NCBI GenBank assembly: GCA_904420255.1
Contig: CAJFUT010000176.1
Coordinates: 1-10,834, forward strand
Length of the DNA: 10,834 nt
Source: an uncultured Angelakisella sp.
GTDB taxonomy: Bacteria > Bacillota > Clostridia > Oscillospirales > Ruminococcaceae
Direction of reading: 5' to 3'
The position numbers were made by a program, and so were the translations under genes. Each line of letters begins with the position of its first letter. The stretch's first letter is position 1. The notes beneath the pieces were generated by a model, which was not told the DNA's origin, made no database searches, and saw only the letters and a program-made list of their open reading frames with translations. Shown here in pieces: positions 1 to 7,288 of this stretch.

Positions 1-44
1 CCCTCCCCTGGCATAGCCGGCCCCGGCGGGGGCAAGCTACCAAT

Positions 45-82
45 GGCTGGCCCGCGCCTTTGCGTTTGCGGGCGGACCAGCC
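45..82. repeat. Inverted repeat GGCTGG/CCAGCC left of the parC terminator
   Basis: GGCTGG at 45-50 is complementary to CCAGCC at 77-82. Inside it, CCCGC at 51-55 can pair with GCGGG at 68-72 with a small bulge. The stem lies next to the stronger stem at 86-114 and may be a second part of the operon end. No gene is visible in positions 1-85. Confidence 0.35.
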
Positions 83-85
83 AAA

Positions 86-114
86 GGCGCCCCGGCAGAA
101 TATGCCGGGGCGCC
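86..114 (-). terminator. Stem-loop terminator of the parE-cinA-parC operon
   Basis: A perfect 12-bp GC-rich stem (86-97 with 103-114) has a 5-nt loop. It lies about 30 bp past the TAA stop of the leftward parC gene. Reading leftward, the stem is followed by only three T residues, so it is a plausible but weak-tailed intrinsic terminator. Its place at the end of a long leftward operon supports the call. Confidence 0.6.
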
Positions 115-142
115 GCTTTGACTGCCTGACGGTTCCCATCAA

Positions 143-2377
143 TTAGAGGGTCAGCTGCTCCCCCAGGTCGGTTTCCCGCACCAGGGCGCCGGCGGCGGGG
201 AGGTTCTTGGTCTTGAGGCGGTGGGGGTTCTCCACCATCCCCTCCCGGTAGGGCTTCACCCAGGCCAGCCGCACCGAGGGCTTCATGGTGAGGGCCTGGA
301 CCCCCTGGGTATCCCGGGCGGCCTTGGGGGCCACCATGGCGGTGTTGACAATGAGCATCCGGGAGGCGGAGGTGGCGCAGAGGAATTCCCCGTCCTCCCC
401 CAGGGCGGTGAGGAACACCAGGGGGGATTTCACGCTGTAGGCCCCCAGGAGCTTTTTCCGCTTGGTCTTGGTTTCATAGGAGGCCAGCTCCACCTTGGCC
501 ACCTTGCCGTTTTCATAAGCGAAGAACATCCAGCCCTTGTAATCCCGGGTCACCGCCATATAGACGGGCAGCTCCCCCGGGTCCATCCCCAGCTTGGTGG
601 GGAGGTAATCCCCCAGGACGCTGGCCTTGGTGTCGTCAAACTCCGAGGCCCGGGATTTATAGACCTGGCCCTTGTCGGTGAAAAAGAGCAGGTGGTCCCC
701 GTTCTGGGCCTCCACCTCCTGGCGGACCGAATCCCCCTCCTTCAGCTTCTGCTCCCCGCTCATCCGCAGGGACTGGGGGGTGATCTTCTTGAAATACCCC
801 TCGGCGGTGAAGAACAGGTTCACGGGATAATCCGGCGCCTCTTCCTCCTCCTGGGCGGCGGGGGCCGGAACGTCGAAGAGGATCTGGCTGCGCCGGGGCC
901 TGCCGTAGGTCTTGGCCACCTCCCGGAGCTGGCTGATGATGAGGGCGTCGATCTTCTTCGGGCTTTGGAGGGTGTCCTCCATTTCGGCGATCTCCTTGGT
1001 GAGGCCCTCCACCTCCCGGGTGCGGTCCAGAATATACTCCCGGTTCAGGTGGCGCAGGCGGATCTCCGCCACATACTCCGCCTGGACCTGGCTGATGCCG
1101 AAGCCGATCATCAGGTTGGGGACCACCTCCCGCTCCTCCTCGGTTTCCCGGACGATGGCCACCGCCTTGTCGATGTCCAGCAGGATCTTCTGGAGGCCCT
1201 TGAGGAGGTGGAGCTTTTCCTTTTTCTTCCGAAGGTCGAAGTGGATGCCCCGCCTGACGCACTCCCGGCGGAAGGCGGTCCATTCCTCCAGCAGGCCGTC
1301 CACCCCCAGCACCCGGGGGGTGCCGGCGATGAGGACGTTGAAGTTGCAGGAGAAGCTGTCCTCCAGGGGGGTGGCGCGGAACAGCTTCTGCATCAGCTTG
1401 TCGGGGTCCGCCCCCCGCTTCAGGTCGATGGTGAGCTTGAGGCCGGAAAGATCGGTTTCGTCCCGGATGTCGGAAATCTCCCGGACCTTTCCCCCCTTCA
1501 CCAGCTCCACAATCTTGTCCATGATGGCCTCCACCGTGGTGGTGGGGGGAATCTCGGTGACGTCGACGCAGTGGTTCGCCTTATCGTAGGCGTACCGGCT
1601 GCGGACCCGCACCGAGCCCCGGCCGGTGGCGTAAATCTTCTCCAGCTCGTCCCGGTCGTAGAGGACGAAGCCCCCGCCGGGGAAATCCGGCGCCTTGAGG
1701 GTTTCGGAGATGGGGGCCTGGGGGTCCCGGAGCCGGGCGATGGCGGTTTCGCACACCTCGGCGAGGTTGAAGGAGCAGATGTTGCTGGCCATCCCCACGG
1801 CGATGCCGGTGTTGGCGTTGGTGAGGATGGAGGGGAAGGTGACGGGGAGCAGCACCGGCTCCTTCATCTGGCCGTTGTAGTTGTCCACAAAGTCCACGGT
1901 GTCCTTGTCGATCTCCCCGAAAAGCTGGGTGCAGACCTTCTCCAGCTTGGCCTCGGTGTACCGGGAGGCGGCGGCGGACATATCCCGGGAATAGGCCTTG
2001 CCGAAGTTCCCCTTGCTGTCCACATAGGGCACCAGAAGGGCCCCGTTCCCCCGGGTGAGGCGCACCATGGTTTCATAGATGGCCTGGTCGCCGTGGGGGT
2101 TCAGGGCCATGGTCTGGCCCACGATGTCGGCGGATTTCCGTTTATCCCCATTGAGAAGCCCCATCTTATACATGGTGTAGAGGATCTTCCGGTGGGAGGG
2201 CTTGAAGCCGTCGATCTCCGGGATGGCCCGGGAAACGATGACGCTCATGGCGTAGGGCATATAGTTTTCCCGGAGGGTGGTGACGATGGGCTGCTGGATC
2301 ACCACGCCGCCGTTCTCGATATGGCCCCGGAGCTCCTGGCGCCGGACCGGCTTTTCTTCTATCTTTTTCCTAGGCAA
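143..2377 (-). CDS. parC: Type IIA DNA topoisomerase subunit A (ParC/topoisomerase IV-like)
   Basis: This is the DNA-breaking and rejoining subunit of a type IIA topoisomerase, expected to act with the ParE-like protein encoded at the head of the same operon. The 744-residue protein has the winged-helix breakage domain with the KPSHRKILY segment (59-67), the NPHGDQAIYE segment (93-102) and the catalytic Arg139-Tyr140 pair in SRYTEAKL. A tower/coiled-coil region follows, then a C-terminal half with repeated beta-pinwheel-like blades such as LFFTAEGYFKKI and LLFFTDKGQVYK. No GyrA box (QRRGGKG) is present, which points to decatenation or relaxation rather than supercoiling. The site equal to E. 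coli GyrA Ser83 is Gln98, and the Asp87 site is Glu102. The start is TTG, preceded by GAGG. The gene follows cinA by 33 bp. The family call is firm; whether it is the main topoisomerase IV or an extra paralogue cannot be told from the window. Confidence 0.93.
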   Translation of the reverse strand: MPRKKIEEKPVRRQELRGHIENGGVVIQQPIVTTLRENYMPYAMSVIVSRAIPEIDGFKPSHRKILYTMYKMGLLNGDKRKSADIVGQTMALNPHGDQAIYETMVRLTRGNGALLVPYVDSKGNFGKAYSRDMSAAASRYTEAKLEKVCTQLFGEIDKDTVDFVDNYNGQMKEPVLLPVTFPSILTNANTGIAVGMASNICSFNLAEVCETAIARLRDPQAPISETLKAPDFPGGGFVLYDRDELEKIYATGRGSVRVRSRYAYDKANHCVDVTEIPPTTTVEAIMDKIVELVKGGKVREISDIRDETDLSGLKLTIDLKRGADPDKLMQKLFRATPLEDSFSCNFNVLIAGTPRVLGVDGLLEEWTAFRRECVRRGIHFDLRKKKEKLHLLKGLQKILLDIDKAVAIVRETEEEREVVPNLMIGFGISQVQAEYVAEIRLRHLNREYILDRTREVEGLTKEIAEMEDTLQSPKKIDALIISQLREVAKTYGRPRRSQILFDVPAPAAQEEEEAPDYPVNLFFTAEGYFKKITPQSLRMSGEQKLKEGDSVRQEVEAQNGDHLLFFTDKGQVYKSRASEFDDTKASVLGDYLPTKLGMDPGELPVYMAVTRDYKGWMFFAYENGKVAKVELASYETKTKRKKLLGAYSVKSPLVFLTALGEDGEFLCATSASRMLIVNTAMVAPKAARDTQGVQALTMKPSVRLAWVKPYREGMVENPHRLKTKNLPAAGALVRETDLGEQLTL

Positions 2378-2386
2378 ATTCTCACT

Positions 2387-2391
2387 TCCTC
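2387..2391 (-). promoter_or_regulatory. Ribosome binding site that sets the parC TTG start
   Basis: Leftward GAGGA lies 9 nt before TTG at 2377. The next in-frame Met is residue 40, inside the conserved N-terminal region (ENYMPYAMS), so no downstream ATG would give a full-length protein. Confidence 0.7.
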
Positions 2392-2410
2392 AGCTTGATT
2401 CATGGGAGGG

Positions 2411-3676
2411 TCACAGGGCCCAGGCAGCCTCCAGCCCCAGGCGCAGGGCATGGGAGGCGGCCAGCTCCCGGATAAAGGCCCGGCTGTCGCTGCCCCGGGC
2501 GGGGAGGCGCAGCTCCCGGACGGTGGAAAGGGCGGGGCTCGACACCGCCACATAAACCAGCCCCACCTCCTTGCCCTCGCTGGGCTCGGGGCCGGCGTTG
2601 CCGGTGACGGCCAGGGCGATCTGGGCCCCAGAGGCCCGGCGGGCCCCGGCGGCCATCTCCGCCGCCGCCTGGGGGGAAACGGCGCCATACCGCTCCAGGG
2701 TTTCCCGGGAGACCCCAAGCACCCGCTCCTTGGCGGCCCGGGAGTAGGTGACGGCGCCCCACTCAAAGGCGCCGGAAGCCCCCGGCACCTGGGTGATCCG
2801 CTCCGCCACCAGGCCCCCGGTGCAGCTTTCGGCGGCGGCCACATGGAGGCCCTTCTCCAGGAGGGCCCGCACCAGGGCGGTCTGGAGGTCCCCCACATCC
2901 ACCCCGTAGAGAAATTCCCCCGCTTCCCGGCGGATTTCTTCCAGCGCCGGGGCCAGCACCGGCTCCGGGTCCTCCTCCTTCCCCACCCGGGCGGTGACCC
3001 GGAGCATCACCTCGCCGGTTTTGCAGTAGGGGGCCACGGTGGGGTTTTGGCTCTCCCGCATGAGGCGGTCCAGCTTCTGGGCCAGGGCCGACTCCCCGAT
3101 GCCGAAGAAATAGAGGCACCGGGACACCAGGCGGGTGTCGCTCCCCTCCTGGAGGAAGGGCATCACCTCTTCCCGGAACATGGGCTCGCACTCCCTGGGA
3201 GGGCCGGGAAGGAGGATGGCCACCTTCCCCTCCCACTTCCCCGCCCCGAAGATGGCGCAGCCGGGGGCGGTGCCGTTTCGGTTGGGGAACACCCGGGCCC
3301 CCTCCGGCATCATGGCCTGCTTCAGGTTATTGGGGCAGGGGGCGCGGCCCATCCGCCGGAAATGTTCCAGCACCGCCCGGCGGCTCTCCTCGTGGGGGAG
3401 GAGCCCGCGGCCCAGGCAGCCGGCGATGGTTTCCTTGGTCAGGTCGTCGTAGGTGGGGCCCAGGCCCCCGGTGGTGATGAGAAGGTCGGAGCGGGAAAGG
3501 GCCAGCTCCACCGCCTCCCGGAGGCGGCCGGGGTTATCCCCCACCACGCTCTGATGGTAAAGGTTCAGGCCCAGCTCCGCCAGCCCCCTGGCGATGGCGG
3601 TGGCGTTGGTATTCACCACGTTGCCCATAAGAAGCTCGGTGCCCACGCAAAGGATTTCCGCTGTTTTTGTCTGCAA
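2411..3676 (-). CDS. cinA: CinA, competence/damage-inducible protein A (nicotinamide-nucleotide amidase family)
   Basis: CinA proteins combine an N-terminal MoaB/MogA-like (COG1058) domain with a C-terminal PncC-type NMN deamidase domain, and recycle nicotinamide nucleotides in the pyridine-nucleotide salvage cycle. Here the 421-residue protein shows VGTELLMG (11-18), TTGGLGPTYDD (68-78) and PNNLKQAMMPEGA (115-127) in the N-terminal domain. The C-terminal domain has AAESCTGG (281-288) with the conserved Ser, GAVTYS (307-312) and TGNAGP (358-363). The usual GIAGPxGG loop reads GNAGPEPSEG, a modest departure. Length is normal for the family. It starts at TTG 7 nt after a GGGAGGT site, 36 bp after the parE stop, and lies between the two topoisomerase genes. 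NAD is made by NAD-dependent DNA ligase reactions that release NMN, so a DNA-metabolism link is conceivable but is inference only. Confidence 0.94.
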   Translation of the reverse strand: MQTKTAEILCVGTELLMGNVVNTNATAIARGLAELGLNLYHQSVVGDNPGRLREAVELALSRSDLLITTGGLGPTYDDLTKETIAGCLGRGLLPHEESRRAVLEHFRRMGRAPCPNNLKQAMMPEGARVFPNRNGTAPGCAIFGAGKWEGKVAILLPGPPRECEPMFREEVMPFLQEGSDTRLVSRCLYFFGIGESALAQKLDRLMRESQNPTVAPYCKTGEVMLRVTARVGKEEDPEPVLAPALEEIRREAGEFLYGVDVGDLQTALVRALLEKGLHVAAAESCTGGLVAERITQVPGASGAFEWGAVTYSRAAKERVLGVSRETLERYGAVSPQAAAEMAAGARRASGAQIALAVTGNAGPEPSEGKEVGLVYVAVSSPALSTVRELRLPARGSDSRAFIRELAASHALRLGLEAAWAL

Positions 3677-3683
3677 GAAAAAG

Positions 3684-3690
3684 ACCTCCC
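3684..3690 (-). promoter_or_regulatory. Ribosome binding site that sets the cinA TTG start
   Basis: Leftward GGGAGGT lies 7 nt before TTG at 3676. The resulting N-terminus, MQTKTAEILCVGTELL, matches the usual CinA beginning, so the TTG is the likely start. Confidence 0.8.
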
Positions 3691-3712
3691 GGATGATAAA
3701 AGTATCGGTAGT

Positions 3713-5698
3713 TCAGGAAATATCAGCCAGCTCCAGATAGGCGCTGCCGTGCTGGGCGATGTAGTCCTTCCGCCCGGAAAGATTATCCCCCAGCAGCAGG
3801 TCGAACATCCGGGCCGTTTCCTCGGCGTCGTCGGGGGTGACCTTGATGAGGCGGCGGGTTTCGGGGTTCATGGTGGTGAGCCACATCATGTCCGGCTCGT
3901 TTTCCCCCAGCCCCTTGGAACGCTGGAGGGTGTATTTCTTCCCCTCCAGCTGCCGGCAGATCTTCACCTTCTCGGCGTCGGAATAGGCGAAATAGGTGTC
4001 GTCCTTGGTGTTGATCTCATAGAGGGGGGATTCGGCGATGTAGACATACCCCTCCCGGATGAGGGTGGGGGTGAGGCGGTAGAGCATGGTGAGGATGAGG
4101 GTGCGGATCTGGAAGCCATCCACGTCGGCATCGGTGCAGATGACGATTTTGCTCCACCGCAGGCCGGAAAGGTCGAAGGTATTCAGCTCCTTGTTGGACC
4201 GGGAGGTGACCTCCACCCCGCAGCCCAGCACCTTCATCACATCCACGATGATGTCGTTTTTGAAGATTTTATTGTAGTCCGCCTTGAGGCAGTTGAGGAT
4301 CTTCCCCCGCACCGGCATGATGGCCTGGAACTCGCTGTCCCGGCCCAGCTTGCAGGAACCCAGGGCGGAGTCGCCCTCCACAATGTAGACCTCCCGGCGG
4401 GAAACGTCCCTGCTGCGGCAGTCCACGAACTTTTGGACCCGGTTGGACATATCCAGGGTGCCGGCCAGCTTCTTTTTCAGGTTGAGGCGGGTCTTTTCGG
4501 CGTTCTCCCGGCTGCGCTTGTTGATGAGGACCTGCTCGGCGATTTTGGCGGCGTCGTCGGGGTTCTCGATGAAATAGACCTCCAGCTGGTGCTTGAGGAA
4601 ATCGGTCATGGCCTCCTGAATGAACCTGTTGGTGATGGACTTTTTGGTCTGGTTCTCGTAGCTGGTCTGGGTGGAGAAGCTGGAGGACACCAGCACCAGG
4701 CAGTCCTCCACGTCCTGGTAGCTGATCTTGCTCTCGTTTTTCAGGTACTTCCCCGCCGACTTGAGCCAGGCGTCGATCTGGTAGACGGTGGCGGCCTTCA
4801 CCGCCTTCTCCGGGCTGCCCCCGTGCTCCAGGTGGCTGGAGTTGTGGTAATACTCGGTGAGGGAGAGCTTATTGGAGAAGCAGAGGGCCACGTTCAGCTT
4901 CACCCGGTAATCCGGCTTGTCCTCCCGGTCCCGGCCCTCCCGCTCGGCGGTCCAGTACTGCACCGGGGTCAGGGCGTCCTCCCCCGCCAGCTCCTGGACG
5001 TAATCCTTGATGCCGTTTTCGTAATAGAACTCCCGCTCCTCGAAGCGGCCCTTCTGCGCCTCATGGCGGAAAATGAAATGGACGCCGGGGTTCACCACCG
5101 CCTGGCGCTTGAGGACATCCACAAAGTATTCCTCGGGGATGGCGATGTCGGTGAACACTTCGAGGTCCGGCTTCCAGCGGATGCGGGTGCCGGTTTTTTT
5201 GCCGGGGACGGGGGCTTTCCGGAGGCCCCCGATATTCTCCCCCTTTTCAAAATGGAGGTCATAGCGGAAGCCGTCCCGCAGCACCTCCACATCCATGTAT
5301 TCCGAGGAATACTGGGTGGCGCAGGAGCCCAGGCCGTTGAGGCCCAGGGCGTAGTCGTAGTCCCCGTCCTGGCCGTACTTGCCCCCGGCGTAAAGCTCGC
5401 AGAACACCAGCTCCCAGTTGTACCGCTCCTCCTTGGGGTTGTAGTCCACCGGGCAGCCCCGGCCGAAGTCCTGGACCTCGATGGACTGGTCGGCGTACTG
5501 GGTGAGGATGATCTTTTTGCCGTAGCCGGCCCGGGCCTCGTCGATGGCGTTGGAGAGGATTTCAAAGGCCGAGTGCTGGCAGCCCTCGATGCCGTCGGAG
5601 CCGAAGATGACCCCCGGGCGCTTCCGGACCCGGTCCGCCCCCTTGAGGGAGGAGATGCTTTCGTTGTCGTAGGCTTTGCTTTTGGGTTTTGCCGTCAT
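3713..5698 (-). CDS. parE: Type IIA DNA topoisomerase subunit B (ParE/GyrB-like ATPase)
   Basis: This is the ATP-driven gate subunit, expected to form an A2B2 enzyme with the ParC-like protein of the same operon. The 661-residue protein has the GHKL ATPase domain: EILSNAIDEA with catalytic Glu46, Asn50 and Asp53; QDFGRG with Asp77; and GLNGLG (119-124) in place of the usual GLHGVG. Arg141 matches E. coli GyrB Arg136. The transducer domain carries the QTK loop at 350-352. The TOPRIM domain has EGDSA (Glu441) and TDADVDG (Asp523, Asp525, Asp527), followed by QRSKGLGE (592-599). It lacks the long GyrB insertion of enterobacteria. The ATG is preceded by GGAGG with 6 nt spacing. Several signature positions differ from common GyrB and ParE, so it belongs to a divergent branch. 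Confidence 0.93.
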   Translation of the reverse strand: MTAKPKSKAYDNESISSLKGADRVRKRPGVIFGSDGIEGCQHSAFEILSNAIDEARAGYGKKIILTQYADQSIEVQDFGRGCPVDYNPKEERYNWELVFCELYAGGKYGQDGDYDYALGLNGLGSCATQYSSEYMDVEVLRDGFRYDLHFEKGENIGGLRKAPVPGKKTGTRIRWKPDLEVFTDIAIPEEYFVDVLKRQAVVNPGVHFIFRHEAQKGRFEEREFYYENGIKDYVQELAGEDALTPVQYWTAEREGRDREDKPDYRVKLNVALCFSNKLSLTEYYHNSSHLEHGGSPEKAVKAATVYQIDAWLKSAGKYLKNESKISYQDVEDCLVLVSSSFSTQTSYENQTKKSITNRFIQEAMTDFLKHQLEVYFIENPDDAAKIAEQVLINKRSRENAEKTRLNLKKKLAGTLDMSNRVQKFVDCRSRDVSRREVYIVEGDSALGSCKLGRDSEFQAIMPVRGKILNCLKADYNKIFKNDIIVDVMKVLGCGVEVTSRSNKELNTFDLSGLRWSKIVICTDADVDGFQIRTLILTMLYRLTPTLIREGYVYIAESPLYEINTKDDTYFAYSDAEKVKICRQLEGKKYTLQRSKGLGENEPDMMWLTTMNPETRRLIKVTPDDAEETARMFDLLLGDNLSGRKDYIAQHGSAYLELADIS

Positions 5699-5825
5699 GG
5701 TTTTCCTCCATCTTCCCCGCCGGCCCGGGCTTCCCGCCGGGCGGCGTTTTCTATCCGGGGATCAGCGCCCGGCGGCGGGGCCTTGCCTCGGCCCGGCCGC
5801 GCCAGCGCAAATCAATCCAGAATAT

Positions 5826-5855
5826 AGTATGGAATATCTTGTGGAGGTTTGTCAA
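5826..5855 (-). promoter_or_regulatory. Probable sigma-A promoter of the parE operon
   Basis: Reading leftward, a perfect TTGACA (5855-5850) is followed after 18 nt by CATACT (5831-5826); an overlapping TACTAT lies 2 nt further on. This is the only AT-rich patch in the leader and lies about 130 bp before the parE ATG. The -35 is convincing and the exact -10 is uncertain. Confidence 0.6.
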
Positions 5856-5868
5856 GTAAAATACCTCC
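5843..5868. repeat. Inverted repeat GGAGGT/ACCTCC around the parE -35
   Basis: GGAGGT (5843-5848) and ACCTCC (5863-5868) are perfect complements separated by 14 bp, and the gap contains the TTGACA of the parE promoter. The placement is that of an operator, but the arms are only 6 bp and the purine-rich motif is common in this genome, so chance cannot be excluded. Confidence 0.3.
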
Positions 5869-5922
5869 CGTGGGCAAAGGTCAACACGCCGGGCGGGGTG
5901 AAAAGCCGGCCGGTCCGAAGGA

Positions 5923-6022
5923 GTTTTCCGGAGGCTGGAAGGATTTCCCGGCGAGGCTGACGACGCAGCCTTGCTCCCTGCAAGGCAAGGAGGAAAACGA
6001 CGGCGGGGGCCCTCCCGGCCCC
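5923..6022. other. Gene-free region with several nested stems (possible folded RNA or intergenic repeat)
   Basis: The gap between the parE leader and the lipoprotein promoter has no convincing gene. GTTTTCC (5923-5929) can pair with GGAAAAC (5992-5998). That pairing encloses GGAA-GGAT-TTCC (5937-5948) and a perfect stem GCCTTGC/GCAAGGC (5968-5974 with 5980-5986). GGCT/AGCC (5955-5958 with 5967-5970) competes with the latter. A further stem, GGGGCC/GGCCCC (6006-6011 with 6017-6022), follows. The short reading frames across this stretch are low-complexity and have no ribosome site. Confidence 0.35.
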
Positions 6023-6063
6023 GGAAAACCGGATTGCCCTTTGTCCGCGGGAGGTACGATTAG

Positions 6064-6093
6064 TTGTGAAAATTCGTTCTTTTTTGAAATAAT
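6064..6093 (+). promoter_or_regulatory. Probable promoter of the lipoprotein gene
   Basis: TTGTGA (6064-6069) is followed by AATAAT (6088-6093) after 18 nt, in an AT-rich island about 75 bp before the ATG. The match is fair rather than strong. Confidence 0.45.
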
Positions 6094-6168
6094 TCCCCCT
6101 CCGCCTTCGTTATCTATGGCAGCGCGGGGCCCCGCCCCAAAGGAAAAAGAAAAAGGAGAGATCACACC

Positions 6169-6876
6169 ATGAATATTTCCAAGCGCCTGCTTGCCGCCGC
6201 CCTGGTCCTGGCCCTTCTGGCCGCCGGCTGCCAGTCCGCCGCCCGGGGGGAGGCCCCCTCCTCCCCCGCTTCCCAGAGCCAGCCCGCCCAGGAGGAGCCC
6301 TCCTCCCCGGCGGAAAGCACCCCGGAAAGCGTCCCTGAGGAGAGCGCCCCGGAGGAGGAAACCGCCGCCGGGGAAAGCCGCCCCGACGGCCTGCCGGTTT
6401 TCCCCCAGGAGGCCGTTGGGGAGAACACCCCCGCCAGCTTCCTGGGAAAGACCTTCGGGGATGTGACGGCCTTTTATGGAGAGGACTACCAGATGGGCCA
6501 GAGAAATTCCCAATACATCTCCTACCAACTGGAGGACGGGGGAATCCTGGTCTTCCACTGCTCCTCCCCCCGGGAGTGGGGGACCTTTGACGCCGCCAAC
6601 CCGGTCACCTATGTTTCGGTATCGGGGGCCGCGGGGATGCAGGTGACCCGGGATATCTCCCTGGGGATGACCCTGGAGGAGGTCATGGCGGCCATGCCGG
6701 AGGGGCTGGAGGCCCCTCCGGCGGAAGGCCCCGGCGCCGGGGGCCAATGGAGCTGGTACGGGGAACTGAACGGCAGCCTCTGCCGGGTGTTCCTGTTTCC
6801 TGGGGAGGACGGCACCCTCCAGTCGGTGGACATCAAGGGGGAGGAGCTGATGGACCAACTCGCCCAGGCCTCCTGA
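6169..6876 (+). CDS. Secreted lipoprotein with Pro/Glu/Ser linker and two SmpA/BLIP-like repeats
   Basis: The function is unknown; the protein is probably anchored on the outer face of the membrane. The 235-residue protein begins with a signal peptide (two basic residues, a hydrophobic stretch 7-19) ending in AAGC, with Cys21 as the lipid-attachment site. Residues 22-72 are a disordered, acidic linker rich in Pro, Ser and Glu. The folded part contains two similar segments, FLGKTFGDVTAFYG (91-104) and SLGMTLEEVMAAMPEG (164-179). These resemble the LGMTxxEV motif of SmpA/BLIP-type repeats (from memory, not searched). An AAGGAGAG site sits just upstream of the ATG. The gene is monocistronic, with its own promoter and the shared terminator at 6886-6923. 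Start and lipoprotein nature are firm; the fold is tentative. Confidence 0.88.
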   Translation: MNISKRLLAAALVLALLAAGCQSAARGEAPSSPASQSQPAQEEPSSPAESTPESVPEESAPEEETAAGESRPDGLPVFPQEAVGENTPASFLGKTFGDVTAFYGEDYQMGQRNSQYISYQLEDGGILVFHCSSPREWGTFDAANPVTYVSVSGAAGMQVTRDISLGMTLEEVMAAMPEGLEAPPAEGPGAGGQWSWYGELNGSLCRVFLFPGEDGTLQSVDIKGEELMDQLAQAS

Positions 6877-6885
6877 CCCACCCCG

Positions 6886-6923
6886 AAAAAATGGAGGGGG
6901 GCTTCTGCCCTCCTCCATTTTTT
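6886..6923. terminator. Bidirectional intrinsic terminator between convergent genes
   Basis: A 17-bp stem (6886-6902 with 6907-6923, one G-U pair) has a TTCT loop. It is flanked by six A on the left arm and six T on the right arm. It lies 9 bp after the lipoprotein stop and 8 bp after the stop of the leftward small gene, so it can end both transcripts. Confidence 0.93.
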
Positions 6924-6931
6924 CTCCTCCC

Positions 6932-7207
6932 TCAGCAGAGGACGCCCAGTTTTTTCAGCACCGCCACACAGTCCAGCATCCCCTGGCGGTAGACGTACCG
7001 CTTTTCCTTGGCGCTGATCTCCTCCAGGAGCTGGAAGCACTCCTCCACGAACTGCCGCTCCCCCTCCAGGAACATTCCCTCGCACTCCCGGTTCATTCGG
7101 AGGCGTTTTTCCTGAAGGAGCCGGTATTCCCCGGTGGCCTGAAATTCCCTGGAAGCCTTTTCCTCCATCTGCCCGGCGATCAGGCCGAGCTCTTCTTCGC
7201 TGATCAT
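6932..7207 (-). CDS. Small protein of unknown function, 91 aa
   Basis: I do not recognise a named family. The protein is soluble-looking, rich in Glu, Arg and Leu, and predicted mostly helical. It lacks a signal peptide or membrane span. Its C-terminus, YVYRQGMLDCVAVLKKLGVL (71-90), has the pattern YxxGxxDCxxLLKxLGxL that I associate with small clostridial proteins of unknown role (recollection, unverified). The frame stays open upstream to 7438, but the ATG at 7207 is preferred because AAGGAT lies 8 nt before it and the upstream part crosses the structured leader. It is transcribed leftward from the promoter at 7410-7438 through the hairpin at 7312-7395, and ends at the shared terminator. 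Both cysteine positions (42 and 80) are internal; a third Cys is the last residue. Confidence 0.75.
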   Translation of the reverse strand: MISEEELGLIAGQMEEKASREFQATGEYRLLQEKRLRMNRECEGMFLEGERQFVEECFQLLEEISAKEKRYVYRQGMLDCVAVLKKLGVLC

Positions 7208-7288
7208 TCGGTCACATCCTTCCCTCAAGTGCCCGCCGCTCCCCGGCCCGGGGGCCGCCCATGCCGCGGCAGATTGTTCCGTCCTCCC

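Noticed and set aside
2402..5827. A 1141-codon rightward open frame antisense to cinA and parE, and a 725-codon one (221-2398) antisense to parC
   Set aside because: Both lie opposite genes with clear catalytic motifs. Their translations are low-complexity (Gly, His, Leu, Val, Pro rich) with no domain, as expected when GC-rich third codon positions remove stops from the opposite strand.
5849..6172. A 107-codon rightward frame in the gap before the lipoprotein
   Set aside because: No usable ribosome site, low-complexity translation, and it overlaps the lipoprotein promoter and start.
5881..6918. A 345-codon leftward frame opposite the lipoprotein
   Set aside because: It crosses the shared terminator and the lipoprotein promoter, and the translation is Gly/Pro/Arg-rich without motifs.
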